The notes under the pieces were generated by a model. It worked only from the letters and a program-made list of their open reading frames with translations, did not search any database and was not told where the DNA came from. Of a DNA stretch of 6,118 nucleotides, positions 1-6,102 are shown one piece after another (position 1 is the stretch's first letter; the number at the start of each line of letters is the position of its first letter). This stretch comes from Actinomycetes bacterium (lineage in GTDB: Bacteria > Actinomycetota > Actinomycetes > Streptosporangiales > Streptosporangiaceae). The position numbers and the translations under genes were made by a program. The stretch covers positions 1 through 6,118 of the forward strand of contig JAFACJ010000706.1 in assembly GCA_023425615.1 (NCBI GenBank). The letters run 5' to 3'.

Positions 1-825
1 GGGCTGCGGCGTGGAGCAGGCGCTCGGCACGACGTCCCGGCCACGATGGCCACCCTGTCGGCGTTCAACCGCTGGCTGGAGGAGGACTGGGGATTCCACC
101 ACCGGGAGCGGCTCTTCGCCGCGCCGATGCTCTCGCTGGCCGACCCCGCCGCCGCGCTGGCGGAACTGGACCGGGTCCTGGACCGCGGCGCCCGGGTGGT
201 CTGCGTGCGTCCCGCGCCGGTCCCCGGCGCCGACGGACGGGCCCGCGACCTCGGCGACCTGGCGCACGACCCGGTCTGGGCGCGGCTCGCCGAGGCCGGA
301 GTCCCGGTCGCCTTCCATCTCTCCGACAGCGGCTACACGCTCCTGTCGGGGGCCTGGGGCGGCCCCGCCGACTACGACCCGTTCCATCTCGACCCGCTGA
401 CCAAGCTCGTGGTCAGCGACCGCGCCATCCACGACGCGATCGGGTCGATGATCATCCGAGGTGTCTTCGACCGGCACCCGAACCTGAAGGTCATGAGCAT
501 CGAGAACGGGGCGCCCTGGGTGCCGCTGCTGGTCAAGCGGCTGCGCAAGCTCGCCAACCAGCAGCCAGGGCACTTCGCCTCCGATCCCGGCGACACCCTG
601 CGCGAGCACGTCTGGGTGGCGCCGTACTTCGAGGACGACGTCGCCGAGCTCGCCGGGTGGATCGGCGTCGAACGGGTGCTCTTCGGGTCCGACTGGCCGC
701 ACGGCGAGGGGCTCGCCGAGCCGACCGACTACGTGAAGGAGCTCGGCGGGTTCGACGACGGCGCGATCCGCCGGATCATGCGCGACAACCTGGCCGAGTG
801 CCTCGGCATGCCGGTCGGGGAGTGA
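1..825 (+). CDS. Amidohydrolase-2 family TIM-barrel hydrolase/decarboxylase, 5'-partial
   Basis: This is the C-terminal two thirds of a metal-dependent enzyme of the amidohydrolase-2 family, which includes ACMS decarboxylase and gamma-resorcylate decarboxylase. The reading frame is open to the window edge. Counting from the internal ATG at 46, visible family landmarks are VAFH (H91, likely metal ligand), the HPNLK segment (H144), ENG at 153-155 and the GSDWPH block with the likely catalytic or metal-binding Asp216. The N-terminal metal-binding HxH or ExH strand and about 110-130 residues are missing upstream. Position 46 is therefore probably not the true start, and no good ribosome site precedes it. 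In positions 2-28 the neighbouring frame (GCGVEQALG) fits the family better than the reading frame used here, so a one-base frameshift is possible (see findings). The gene ends 6 bases before the crotonase gene, so they share an operon. Family assignment is firm; the reaction and substrate are unknown. Confidence 0.85.
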   Translation, partial: GLRRGAGARHDVPATMATLSAFNRWLEEDWGFHHRERLFAAPMLSLADPAAALAELDRVLDRGARVVCVRPAPVPGADGRARDLGDLAHDPVWARLAEAGVPVAFHLSDSGYTLLSGAWGGPADYDPFHLDPLTKLVVSDRAIHDAIGSMIIRGVFDRHPNLKVMSIENGAPWVPLLVKRLRKLANQQPGHFASDPGDTLREHVWVAPYFEDDVAELAGWIGVERVLFGSDWPHGEGLAEPTDYVKELGGFDDGAIRRIMRDNLAECLGMPVGE

Positions 826-831
826 GCGCCC

Positions 832-1584
832 ATGACGCACCGCGATGAGTCCCCCGTCCTCTACCGCCCGGGGCGGATCTCGCACCTGGTGTTCAACCGG
901 CCGCAGGTCAAGAACGCGCTCGACGCCGACTCCTGGGAGCTGCTGGCCGACGCCCTCGCCCGCTTCGAGAAGGATCCCGGGGCCCGCGTCCTGGTGCTCT
1001 CGGGCACGGGCGGCAACTTCTCCTCCGGAGCCGACCTGGCCGGCGGCATCACCAAGTCCGCCGACCAGGTCACCGCGAAGATGCGCGAGGTCGCCTCGAT
1101 CATCCTCCGGCTGCACACCATGCCCAAACCGACGGTGGCGAAGGTGGACGGGGTGGCCGTCGGCGTGGGCATGAGCCTCGCGCTCGGCTGCGACCTCGTC
1201 GTCGCCTCCGAGCGCGCCCGCTTCGGCGCGGTGTTCTCCCGGATCGGCCTGACCCCCGACGGCGGGCTGAGCTGGCTGCTGCCCCGCGTCGTCGGACCGC
1301 ACAAGGCCAAGGAGCTCACCCTCCTCGCCAGGCTCGTCCACGGTCACGAGGCCCGCGAGCTCGGGCTCGCCAACCTCGTCGTGCCCGCCGACGAACTCGA
1401 CGCGGCGGTCGAGGCGTGGTGCGAGCGGGTGGCCGAGGTCGCGCCCGCCGCGGCCGAGGGCACGCTGGAGATCATCGACGCGTCCTGGGAGAACACGTTC
1501 GCGCAGGCGCTCGAACACGAGGCGGTGACGCAGCGGCGCGCGGTGGCGGCACGGCGCGGGCAAGCGGACCGGCCCGTCGGATGA
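832..1584 (+). CDS. Enoyl-CoA hydratase/isomerase family protein (crotonase fold, PaaG-like active site)
   Basis: The 250-residue protein has normal crotonase length and should hydrate or isomerise an unsaturated acyl-CoA in the cytoplasm. Residues 21-31 (FNRPQVKNALD) are the usual N-terminal block. Residues 62-69 (NFSSGADL) and 107-113 (GVAVGVG) supply the two oxyanion-hole strands, and 139-155 (GLTPDGG followed by LLPRVVG) form the following loop. By eye alignment with rat enoyl-CoA hydratase, the Glu144 position is Ser115 and the Glu164 position is Phe135, so both classical acid-base glutamates are absent. Asp143 in the PDGG loop matches the catalytic aspartate of PaaG-type isomerases, which suggests double-bond isomerisation rather than plain hydration. 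The start ATG at 832 has a GGGGAG site at 817-822, inside the end of the amidohydrolase gene, favouring coupled translation. A true hydratase role is not excluded. Confidence 0.93.
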   Translation: MTHRDESPVLYRPGRISHLVFNRPQVKNALDADSWELLADALARFEKDPGARVLVLSGTGGNFSSGADLAGGITKSADQVTAKMREVASIILRLHTMPKPTVAKVDGVAVGVGMSLALGCDLVVASERARFGAVFSRIGLTPDGGLSWLLPRVVGPHKAKELTLLARLVHGHEARELGLANLVVPADELDAAVEAWCERVAEVAPAAAEGTLEIIDASWENTFAQALEHEAVTQRRAVAARRGQADRPVG

Positions 1585-1597
1585 GGGGCACCGGACG

Positions 1598-3283
1598 ATG
1601 AGCGACCTCATACGGCAGACCTTCCCCAACGCGTCCGGCAGCGAGTTCGGGCGCTCCCTCATCGCCCCGGGCGGCCCGTACGAGGTCGTGGAGGAGGACG
1701 TCCTGGGCGAGCGGATGGCCGTCTTCGAGAAACGTGCGACGTCCATCCTGCGGTTGCTGACCGACGCGACGGCGGCGTACCCCGACCGCGAGTACCTCGC
1801 CGACGACGACCGCAGGCTGACCTACCGCGAGCATCTGTCGGCGGTCGCCGTGCTCGCCCGGATCCTCCGCGAGGAGTACGGGGTGGTGCCCGGCGACCGG
1901 GTGGCGCTGATCTCCGCCAACCGCATGGAATGGGTGATCGGCTTCTGGGCGGCGCTGGCCGCCGGAGCCGTGGTCTCGGCGATGAACGGCTACTGGAGCG
2001 AACCGGAGGTCGAGGCAGCCCTGGCGCTCACGGCTCCGCGCGTCGTGCTCGGCGACGAACGCCGGCTCGGCTCCGTGGCGCGCGCCGACCCCGGTCTCGC
2101 CCGGCTGGAGTTCACCCCCGGGCTCTACGCGCACATCACCGGATCGCACGCCGAATTGCCGGCGGTACCGGAGGCGGCCGAGGACGACCCGGCGCTGCTG
2201 ATCTTCACCAGCGGGACGACCGGACGTCCGAAGGCCGTCGTGCACAGCCACCGCTCGGTCATCGGGTTCGTCGCCTGCAACCGGTTCAACGCGCTGCTGC
2301 GCGCCGGGGCGATGCCCGCCGCCCCGCCCCCTGCGGCGCGGGTCCTGGTCTCCCCTCCCCTGTTCCACCTGTCCGCCCTGTACGGTGCCGTCCTGATGTT
2401 CACCGTCTCGGGCGGCCTGCTCATCCTGCGTCCCGGACGGTTCGACGAGGAGCGCACCCTGCGCGCGATCGAGTCCGAGCGGGTGACCGTCTGGCTCTCG
2501 GTGGGCAGTGCCGCGCCCCGTGTCGCCGCGCATCCGGCGCGCGCCGAGTACGACCTCTCCAGCCTGGCCAGTGTGGTGGTCGGCGGCGCGCCGATGAGCC
2601 CGACGGTCAAACGGCTGCTCAGCGAGGCGTTCCCGACCGCGGCCGCGGGCTTCCGGATGGGCTACACCAGCAGCGAGGGGGGCAGCATCGTCGCCAGCAT
2701 CGGAGGAGCCGACTTCACCGCCTTCCCCGAGTCCACGGGGCCGATCCAGGACGGCGTCCAGGTCGCCATCCGCGACGCCGAAGGCGGCGACCTCCCGCCC
2801 GGGGCCGGGGGCCTCATCCACGTCCGGAGTCCGTACACCATGCTCGGCTACTGGAACGACCCTCAGGCCACGGCCGAGGTGATCGGCCCCGGGCGGTGGC
2901 TGGCGATGGGCGACGTCGGAAGGATCGAGGACGGCCTGCTCCACATCGACTCACGGGCACGCGAAATGATCTTCGTCTCGGCGGAGAACGTCCACCCGTC
3001 CGAGGTGGAGTACCGGCTTGAGGCACACCATGACGTCGAGGAGTGCGCCGTCGCCGGGATCGACGACCCCGTCACCGGGCAGGCGGTGAAGGCGTTCGTG
3101 GTCCTGCGCGCGGGTTCCACCGCAGGCGAGCGGGAACTCGCCGCCTGGTGCCGGTCCGCGCTGGCCCCGTACAAGGTGCCGACGGCATGGCAGTTGCGCA
3201 CGCGACCGCTGCCCCGCAACGCGGCGGGCAAGGTCCTGCGGACGCGGCTGGTCGCCGAAGACGAGCCGAGGGCGAGCCGGTGA
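1598..3283 (+). CDS. Acyl-CoA synthetase / AMP-dependent ligase (ANL superfamily)
   Basis: The 561-residue adenylating enzyme should activate a carboxylic acid with ATP and then form its CoA thioester. Motifs in order: the P-loop-like A3 signature at 202-212 (IFTSGTTGRPK), A5 at 354-361 (MGYTSSEG), A7 with Asp439 (GDVG), the hinge region at 451-456 with Arg453, A8 at 463-471 (ENVHPSEVE) and A10 with the adenylation lysine Lys545 (NAAGKVLR). All key residues are present, so the enzyme looks active. Two features are slightly odd: the A8 glycine before ENV is Ala462, and a Pro/Ala-rich insert lies at 237-247. The start ATG at 1598 is 9 bases after a GAGGGG site (1583-1588) that overlaps the stop codon of the crotonase gene. 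The operon context suggests it loads the substrate consumed by the crotonase. Chain length or ring type of the substrate cannot be read from the sequence. Confidence 0.95.
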   Translation: MSDLIRQTFPNASGSEFGRSLIAPGGPYEVVEEDVLGERMAVFEKRATSILRLLTDATAAYPDREYLADDDRRLTYREHLSAVAVLARILREEYGVVPGDRVALISANRMEWVIGFWAALAAGAVVSAMNGYWSEPEVEAALALTAPRVVLGDERRLGSVARADPGLARLEFTPGLYAHITGSHAELPAVPEAAEDDPALLIFTSGTTGRPKAVVHSHRSVIGFVACNRFNALLRAGAMPAAPPPAARVLVSPPLFHLSALYGAVLMFTVSGGLLILRPGRFDEERTLRAIESERVTVWLSVGSAAPRVAAHPARAEYDLSSLASVVVGGAPMSPTVKRLLSEAFPTAAAGFRMGYTSSEGGSIVASIGGADFTAFPESTGPIQDGVQVAIRDAEGGDLPPGAGGLIHVRSPYTMLGYWNDPQATAEVIGPGRWLAMGDVGRIEDGLLHIDSRAREMIFVSAENVHPSEVEYRLEAHHDVEECAVAGIDDPVTGQAVKAFVVLRAGSTAGERELAAWCRSALAPYKVPTAWQLRTRPLPRNAAGKVLRTRLVAEDEPRASR

Positions 3284-3294
3284 GCACCGGACCC

Positions 3295-3315
3295 GACGTC
3301 CCCGAAGCGGGCGTC
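3295..3315 (+). terminator. Possible hairpin after the synthetase gene (weak)
   Basis: GACG at 3295-3298 pairs with CGTC at 3312-3315, and CCCG at 3301-3304 pairs with CGGG at 3308-3311. This leaves a 2-base bulge and a 3-base loop. The hairpin begins 11 bases after the synthetase stop codon. There is no U-rich tail, so it may be a weak terminator, an mRNA-stabilising hairpin, or chance in GC-rich DNA. Confidence 0.25.
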
Positions 3316-3328
3316 CGTACACCAAGAC

Positions 3329-3348
3329 GGCCGGGCGGCCGGAGGAGG
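3329..3348 (+). promoter_or_regulatory. Strong ribosome binding site of the hot-dog gene, with adjacent GGCC hairpin
   Basis: GGAGGAGG at 3341-3348 lies 8 bases before the ATG at 3357 and decides that start. It is the best Shine-Dalgarno match in the window. Directly before it, GGCC at 3329-3332 and GGCC at 3337-3340 can form a short stem around GGGC, ending exactly where the site begins. The ribosome site is certain by inspection; a role for the little stem is speculative. Confidence 0.7.
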
Positions 3349-3356
3349 CGTGGTCG

Positions 3357-4211
3357 ATGTTGCGCGACATCAGAGAGCTGAAGGACGATCCCCAGGCGTA
3401 CGCCGAGGAACTGCGGCGGCGCTGGACCGGGCTGCTGAGCTACCGGTACATCGGCCGCAACCACGGCTCGATGAACACCGGGCCGGCAGACGACACCGTG
3501 ACGCTCCGCCGCGACATGCGCAACGCCGCCGGCGGCCTCCTCGTCGCGCCGCTGTCGATCAGCGCGCCGGAGGGCAACGTGGGATCCGACCTCGTGACGG
3601 TTCCCAACCCCGTCGTCCACTGCTGCCAGATCCTCGACGACGCGCGGGACGTGCGGCGCATAGAAGTGGTGGAGTCCGAGGTCCTCCACGCGGGGACGCG
3701 GATGGGCTACAGCCGGTCGAAGATCGTCGACGCCGACGACCACAGCCGTGTCATCGCCTTCACCGAGGGCCAGGGCGTCAGGATCGGCACACCGCCCGAG
3801 GGGCTGGAGAAGATGGACGAGGACAGGCTGGAGATCGTCGACTCCCCCGACCTGCCGCCGCTGTGGCAGGCGTTCGGCGCCTCCCGCCGCGACGACGGCC
3901 ACTGGGCGCTGCCCCCGCTCTCCCCCGAACTCGCCTCACCCGACGCCGCCCTCCACATCGGGCCGCAGCACGTCGTGCTGGAGACGGCGGCGAACGACCT
4001 CGCCGCCGCGCTCGCCGGCAGTGACCTGCTCCAGATGCGGACCTGGCACGTCATGTTCCTCGCCCGCGGCAAGGTCGGCCCCTTCCGCGTCGACGGCGAG
4101 GCGGTCCAGAGCGCCGCGGGAAGGATCGGCGTCCGGCTGACCCTCCACGACGAGGGCGACCGGGACCGGAAGGTCACCTCGGCTTCGGCGATCCTCGAAC
4201 CCGTCACCTGA
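3357..4211 (+). CDS. Probable tandem hot-dog fold protein (acyl-CoA thioesterase/hydratase-like)
   Basis: The 284-residue protein reads as two hot-dog-like halves, roughly residues 34-145 and 170-284, joined by a Pro/Asp-rich linker around 145-168. The first half closes with a long strand pair (RIEVVESEVL at 101-110, then SRSKIVDAD at 119-127). The second carries a helix-like segment at 190-205 with His190, Gly192, His195 and Glu199, followed by the strand run WHVMFLARGKVGPF (220-233). This resembles PaaI-type thioesterases, in which an acidic residue on the central helix acts in catalysis. The equivalent helix of the first half (56-72, NAAGGLLVAPLS) lacks an acid, so perhaps only one half is catalytic. 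No signal peptide or membrane segment is seen, implying a cytoplasmic protein. It follows the synthetase gene by 73 bases on the same strand. The fold call is from sequence patterns only; it may instead be a hydratase or a CoA-binding protein. Confidence 0.75.
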   Translation: MLRDIRELKDDPQAYAEELRRRWTGLLSYRYIGRNHGSMNTGPADDTVTLRRDMRNAAGGLLVAPLSISAPEGNVGSDLVTVPNPVVHCCQILDDARDVRRIEVVESEVLHAGTRMGYSRSKIVDADDHSRVIAFTEGQGVRIGTPPEGLEKMDEDRLEIVDSPDLPPLWQAFGASRRDDGHWALPPLSPELASPDAALHIGPQHVVLETAANDLAAALAGSDLLQMRTWHVMFLARGKVGPFRVDGEAVQSAAGRIGVRLTLHDEGDRDRKVTSASAILEPVT

Positions 4212-4239
4212 CGTCAGGGCGCGGTGCCGGGGGTCAGGT
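4206..4239. terminator. Candidate convergent terminator stem (ACCTGAC / GTCAGGT)
   Basis: ACCTGAC at 4206-4212 is the exact reverse complement of GTCAGGT at 4233-4239, giving a 7-base stem with a 20-base GC-rich loop that starts at the plus-strand stop codon. It overlaps the last codons of the minus-strand NTF2-like gene. There is no U tract on either strand. It is the only inverted repeat I see at the operon junction, so it is a guess at a bidirectional terminator. Confidence 0.25.
4207..4218. repeat. Perfect 12-base palindrome containing both convergent stop codons
   Basis: CCTGACGTCAGG is perfectly self-complementary. Its TGA at 4209-4211 stops the hot-dog gene on the plus strand, and the mirror TGA at 4214-4216 stops the NTF2-like gene on the minus strand. 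The core TGACGTCA resembles a bZIP-type site in eukaryotes, but no such role is expected in bacteria. With no loop it cannot form a good hairpin by itself. Confidence 0.6.
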
Positions 4240-4630
4240 CGAGGCGGAGGCGCGTCACCCTCAGGGACTCGATACGCCAGACGCCGTCGATCTTCCGGTA
4301 GACCTCGTGGTAGTGGCCGTAGCCGTGCAGTTCGCTGCCGTCCGTCCAGCGGATGAGGTCTTCCAGCGCCCAGATGCCCGTTGCCGTCGTCTCCGAGGTC
4401 AGCTCGATCTCGGGCATGTGGGCGTGGTGCACGGTGTTGTGGTCGCCGATCGTCTCCTTGAGGAAGGAGATGAACGTGTCGGCGCCGGTGATGGGCTCGC
4501 CGCCGCCCGCCTCCGAGAGGTCTATCACCGCGTCGGCGACGAAGGACTCGCGCATTCCCGTCCAGTCCTTGGTGTCCATGGTGCGGAAGTAACGCGCCTT
4601 CAGCCGCTTGATCGCCTCGATGTCGTCCAT
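4214..4630 (-). CDS. NTF2-like / SnoaL-like domain protein
   Basis: The 138-residue protein has the size and layout of the SnoaL_4 branch of the NTF2-like cone fold. An N-terminal helix pair comes first (IKRLKARYF at 7-15, then DTKDWTGMRESF at 19-30), followed by the DAVIDL strand (33-38). Next is the HHAHMPEIEL block (68-77), the TATGIWALEDL strand (82-92), and paired strands with GYGHYHEVY (103-111) and GVWRIESLRV (116-125). Pocket residues that could act in acid-base chemistry include Asp19, His68, His69, His71, His106 and His108. Relatives include dehydratases, isomerases, cyclases and small ring-hydroxylating dioxygenase subunits, so the activity cannot be named. The ATG at 4630 shares its A with the TGA of the dehydrogenase gene. 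An in-frame upstream extension exists, but it runs inside the dehydrogenase and has no family similarity. No strong Shine-Dalgarno site precedes the ATG, so translation probably depends on coupling. Confidence 0.88.
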   Translation of the reverse strand: MDDIEAIKRLKARYFRTMDTKDWTGMRESFVADAVIDLSEAGGGEPITGADTFISFLKETIGDHNTVHHAHMPEIELTSETTATGIWALEDLIRWTDGSELHGYGHYHEVYRKIDGVWRIESLRVTRLRLDLTPGTAP

Positions 4631-4632
4631 CA
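4628..4632 (-). other. TGATG stop/start overlap coupling dehydrogenase to NTF2-like gene
   Basis: On the minus strand the dehydrogenase ends TGA (4632-4630) and the next gene starts ATG (4630-4628), sharing one A. The upstream sequence offers only a weak GGCGGG-type match. Re-initiation by the same ribosome is the likely mode of translation, keeping the two proteins in linked amounts. Confidence 0.8.
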
Positions 4633-6090
4633 GGCACCCGCCGGGAACGCGATCGTCTTGACCTCGAGGAAGTCCTCCAGGCCCTCGGTGCCCCACTCGC
4701 GGCCGAGGCCGCTCTGCTTGTAGCCGCCGAAGGGCGAGCCGGGGTCGAACCACTGCGCGCCGTTCACCCCGACGGTGCCGGCCCGGAACCGCCGCGCGAC
4801 GCCCATCGCGCGCTCCAGGTCGGTGCTGAAGACCGCCGAGGACAGGCCGTAGATCGTGCCGTCGGCGATCCGCACCGCGTCGTCATCGTCGTCGTAGGGC
4901 AGGACGACCAGCGCCGGGCCGAAGATCTCCTCCTGCGCCACCGGGGACTTGGGGTCCACGTCGGTGATCAGCGTCGGCTCCACGTAGTAGCCGCGCTCGA
5001 AGCGGTCGGTCGGCTGCCCGCCGAGGACGACCCTGCCGTCCCGGTGCGCGATCCGGTAGTACTCCAGGACGCGTTCGCGCTGCCGGGCGTTGATGAGCGG
5101 TCCCATGAAGTTCGACGGGTCGGTCGGGTCCCCCCACGGCACCGCCTCCATGGTCGCCTTGGCGATCACCACCGCCTCCTCCAGCCGCGCGCGCGGCACC
5201 AGCAGCCGGGTGATCGCGGCGCAGGCCTGCCCGGCGTGCGTGCAGACCCCGAAGGACAGGCCGGGGATGGTCGCCGCCAGGTCGGCGTCGTCGAGCAGGA
5301 CCGCCGCCGACTTTCCGCCGAGCTCCAGGGTCACCCGCTTGATCGTGCTGGCGGCCGCCGCCATGATCCTGCGTCCGGTGGCGGTCGAGCCCGTGAACGT
5401 GACGGCGTCGACGTCGGGATGGGTCGCCAGGATCTCGGCGACGGCGTTGTCCGCGGTGCTCACCACGTTGAGGACGCCGGGCGGCAGGTCGGTGTGCCGC
5501 AGCGCGAGCTCGCCCAGGGCCAGCGCGTGCCACGGGGTGTCGGGGGCGGGCTTCAGCACCACCGTGGAGCCGGCCGCCAGCACCGCGCCGATCTTGCAGA
5601 TGGCCAGGTAGAAGGGGAAGTTCCAGGGCGTGATCGCGGCGACCACGCCGACCGCCTCCCGCCGCACGACGCGGCGGGTCCGCCCGCCCATGATCTTCTT
5701 CTCCGGGAGCTCGTGCTCGAACTCATAGCTCCCCAGCAGGTCGATGTAGTGGTCGAGGTAGCCGATCGCGGCGTCGAGCTGGACATAGCCCGTCAGCGCG
5801 ACGGGCGTGCCGGTCTCGGCCACCAGCGTCGTGCGCAGCGTCTCGGCGTTCGCGCGCAGGGCGTCGCGCAACTGCACCAGGCAGTGCCGCCGGAACGCGG
5901 CGTCGGTCGACCACGTGGTGGTGTCGAAGGCACGGCGCGCGGCGGCGATCGCCTGCTCGAAGTCGGCGGCGTCGCCGTCCGGCACCGCCCCGACCACCTC
6001 TTCGGTGGCCGGGTTGACGTTGTCGAAGGTGCGGCCGCGCCCTCCCGCCACGAGCTCGCCGCCGATGAGCATGCTTTCACCCAGGGACAT
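4630..6090 (-). CDS. NAD(P)-dependent aldehyde dehydrogenase
   Basis: The 486-residue protein is a full-length member of the aldehyde dehydrogenase superfamily that oxidises an aldehyde to its carboxylic acid in the cytoplasm. All catalytic landmarks are present: TPWNFP with Asn157, VLKPAP with the cofactor-binding Lys180, the FTGSTATGR nucleotide-binding turn (232-240), general base Glu256 in ELGGKSA, nucleophile Cys290 in HAGQAC and Glu388 in EEIFGP. The usual Asn of the NxGQxC box is His285, a tolerated variation. A run of five Asp lies at 400-404. The start ATG at 6090 has a GAGGAG site (6097-6102) 6 bases upstream, favouring it over Met7. Substrate is unknown. Its coupling to the NTF2-like gene and position opposite the synthetase operon suggest it makes the acid that the synthetase activates, but this is inference from neighbourhood only. 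Confidence 0.96.
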   Translation of the reverse strand: MSLGESMLIGGELVAGGRGRTFDNVNPATEEVVGAVPDGDAADFEQAIAAARRAFDTTTWSTDAAFRRHCLVQLRDALRANAETLRTTLVAETGTPVALTGYVQLDAAIGYLDHYIDLLGSYEFEHELPEKKIMGGRTRRVVRREAVGVVAAITPWNFPFYLAICKIGAVLAAGSTVVLKPAPDTPWHALALGELALRHTDLPPGVLNVVSTADNAVAEILATHPDVDAVTFTGSTATGRRIMAAAASTIKRVTLELGGKSAAVLLDDADLAATIPGLSFGVCTHAGQACAAITRLLVPRARLEEAVVIAKATMEAVPWGDPTDPSNFMGPLINARQRERVLEYYRIAHRDGRVVLGGQPTDRFERGYYVEPTLITDVDPKSPVAQEEIFGPALVVLPYDDDDDAVRIADGTIYGLSSAVFSTDLERAMGVARRFRAGTVGVNGAQWFDPGSPFGGYKQSGLGREWGTEGLEDFLEVKTIAFPAGA

Positions 6091-6096
6091 GGTGGT

Positions 6097-6102
6097 CTCC
6101 TC
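6097..6102 (-). promoter_or_regulatory. Ribosome binding site of the aldehyde dehydrogenase
   Basis: The minus strand reads GAGGAG six bases before the ATG at 6090. It supports this start over the in-frame ATG at 6072. The remaining bases up to 6118 are too few to show a promoter. Confidence 0.75.

Noticed and set aside
883..1584. Crotonase as a catalytically dead protein because both glutamates are missing
   Set aside because: The oxyanion-hole strands are intact and Asp143 fits PaaG-type isomerases, so an altered activity is more likely than none.
1472..2944. 490-residue minus-strand open frame opposite the ligase and crotonase
   Set aside because: Its translation is Arg/Gly/Pro/His-rich with no family motif, and it lies antisense to the ligase, whose motifs are all intact. 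It is a typical open antisense frame in GC-rich DNA.
3280..3381. Small GTGA-overlapping open frame (about 33 residues) after the ligase
   Set aside because: It starts by overlap with the ligase stop but becomes Arg-rich, runs into the hot-dog gene in another frame, and has no own ribosome site.
3072..3902. 276-residue minus-strand open frame across the ligase end and hot-dog gene
   Set aside because: It runs antisense to two supported genes, has low-complexity composition, no recognisable domain and no good ribosome site.
4631..4753. Upstream extension of the NTF2-like gene to a start at 4753
   Set aside because: The extra 41 residues are Arg/Pro/Gly-rich and lie fully within the dehydrogenase coding region. 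Domain similarity begins at the ATG at 4630.
4876..4897. GTC/GAC trinucleotide run in the dehydrogenase
   Set aside because: It simply encodes the five-Asp surface loop at 400-404, with mixed GAC and GAT codons. Acidic residues are common at this place in the family.
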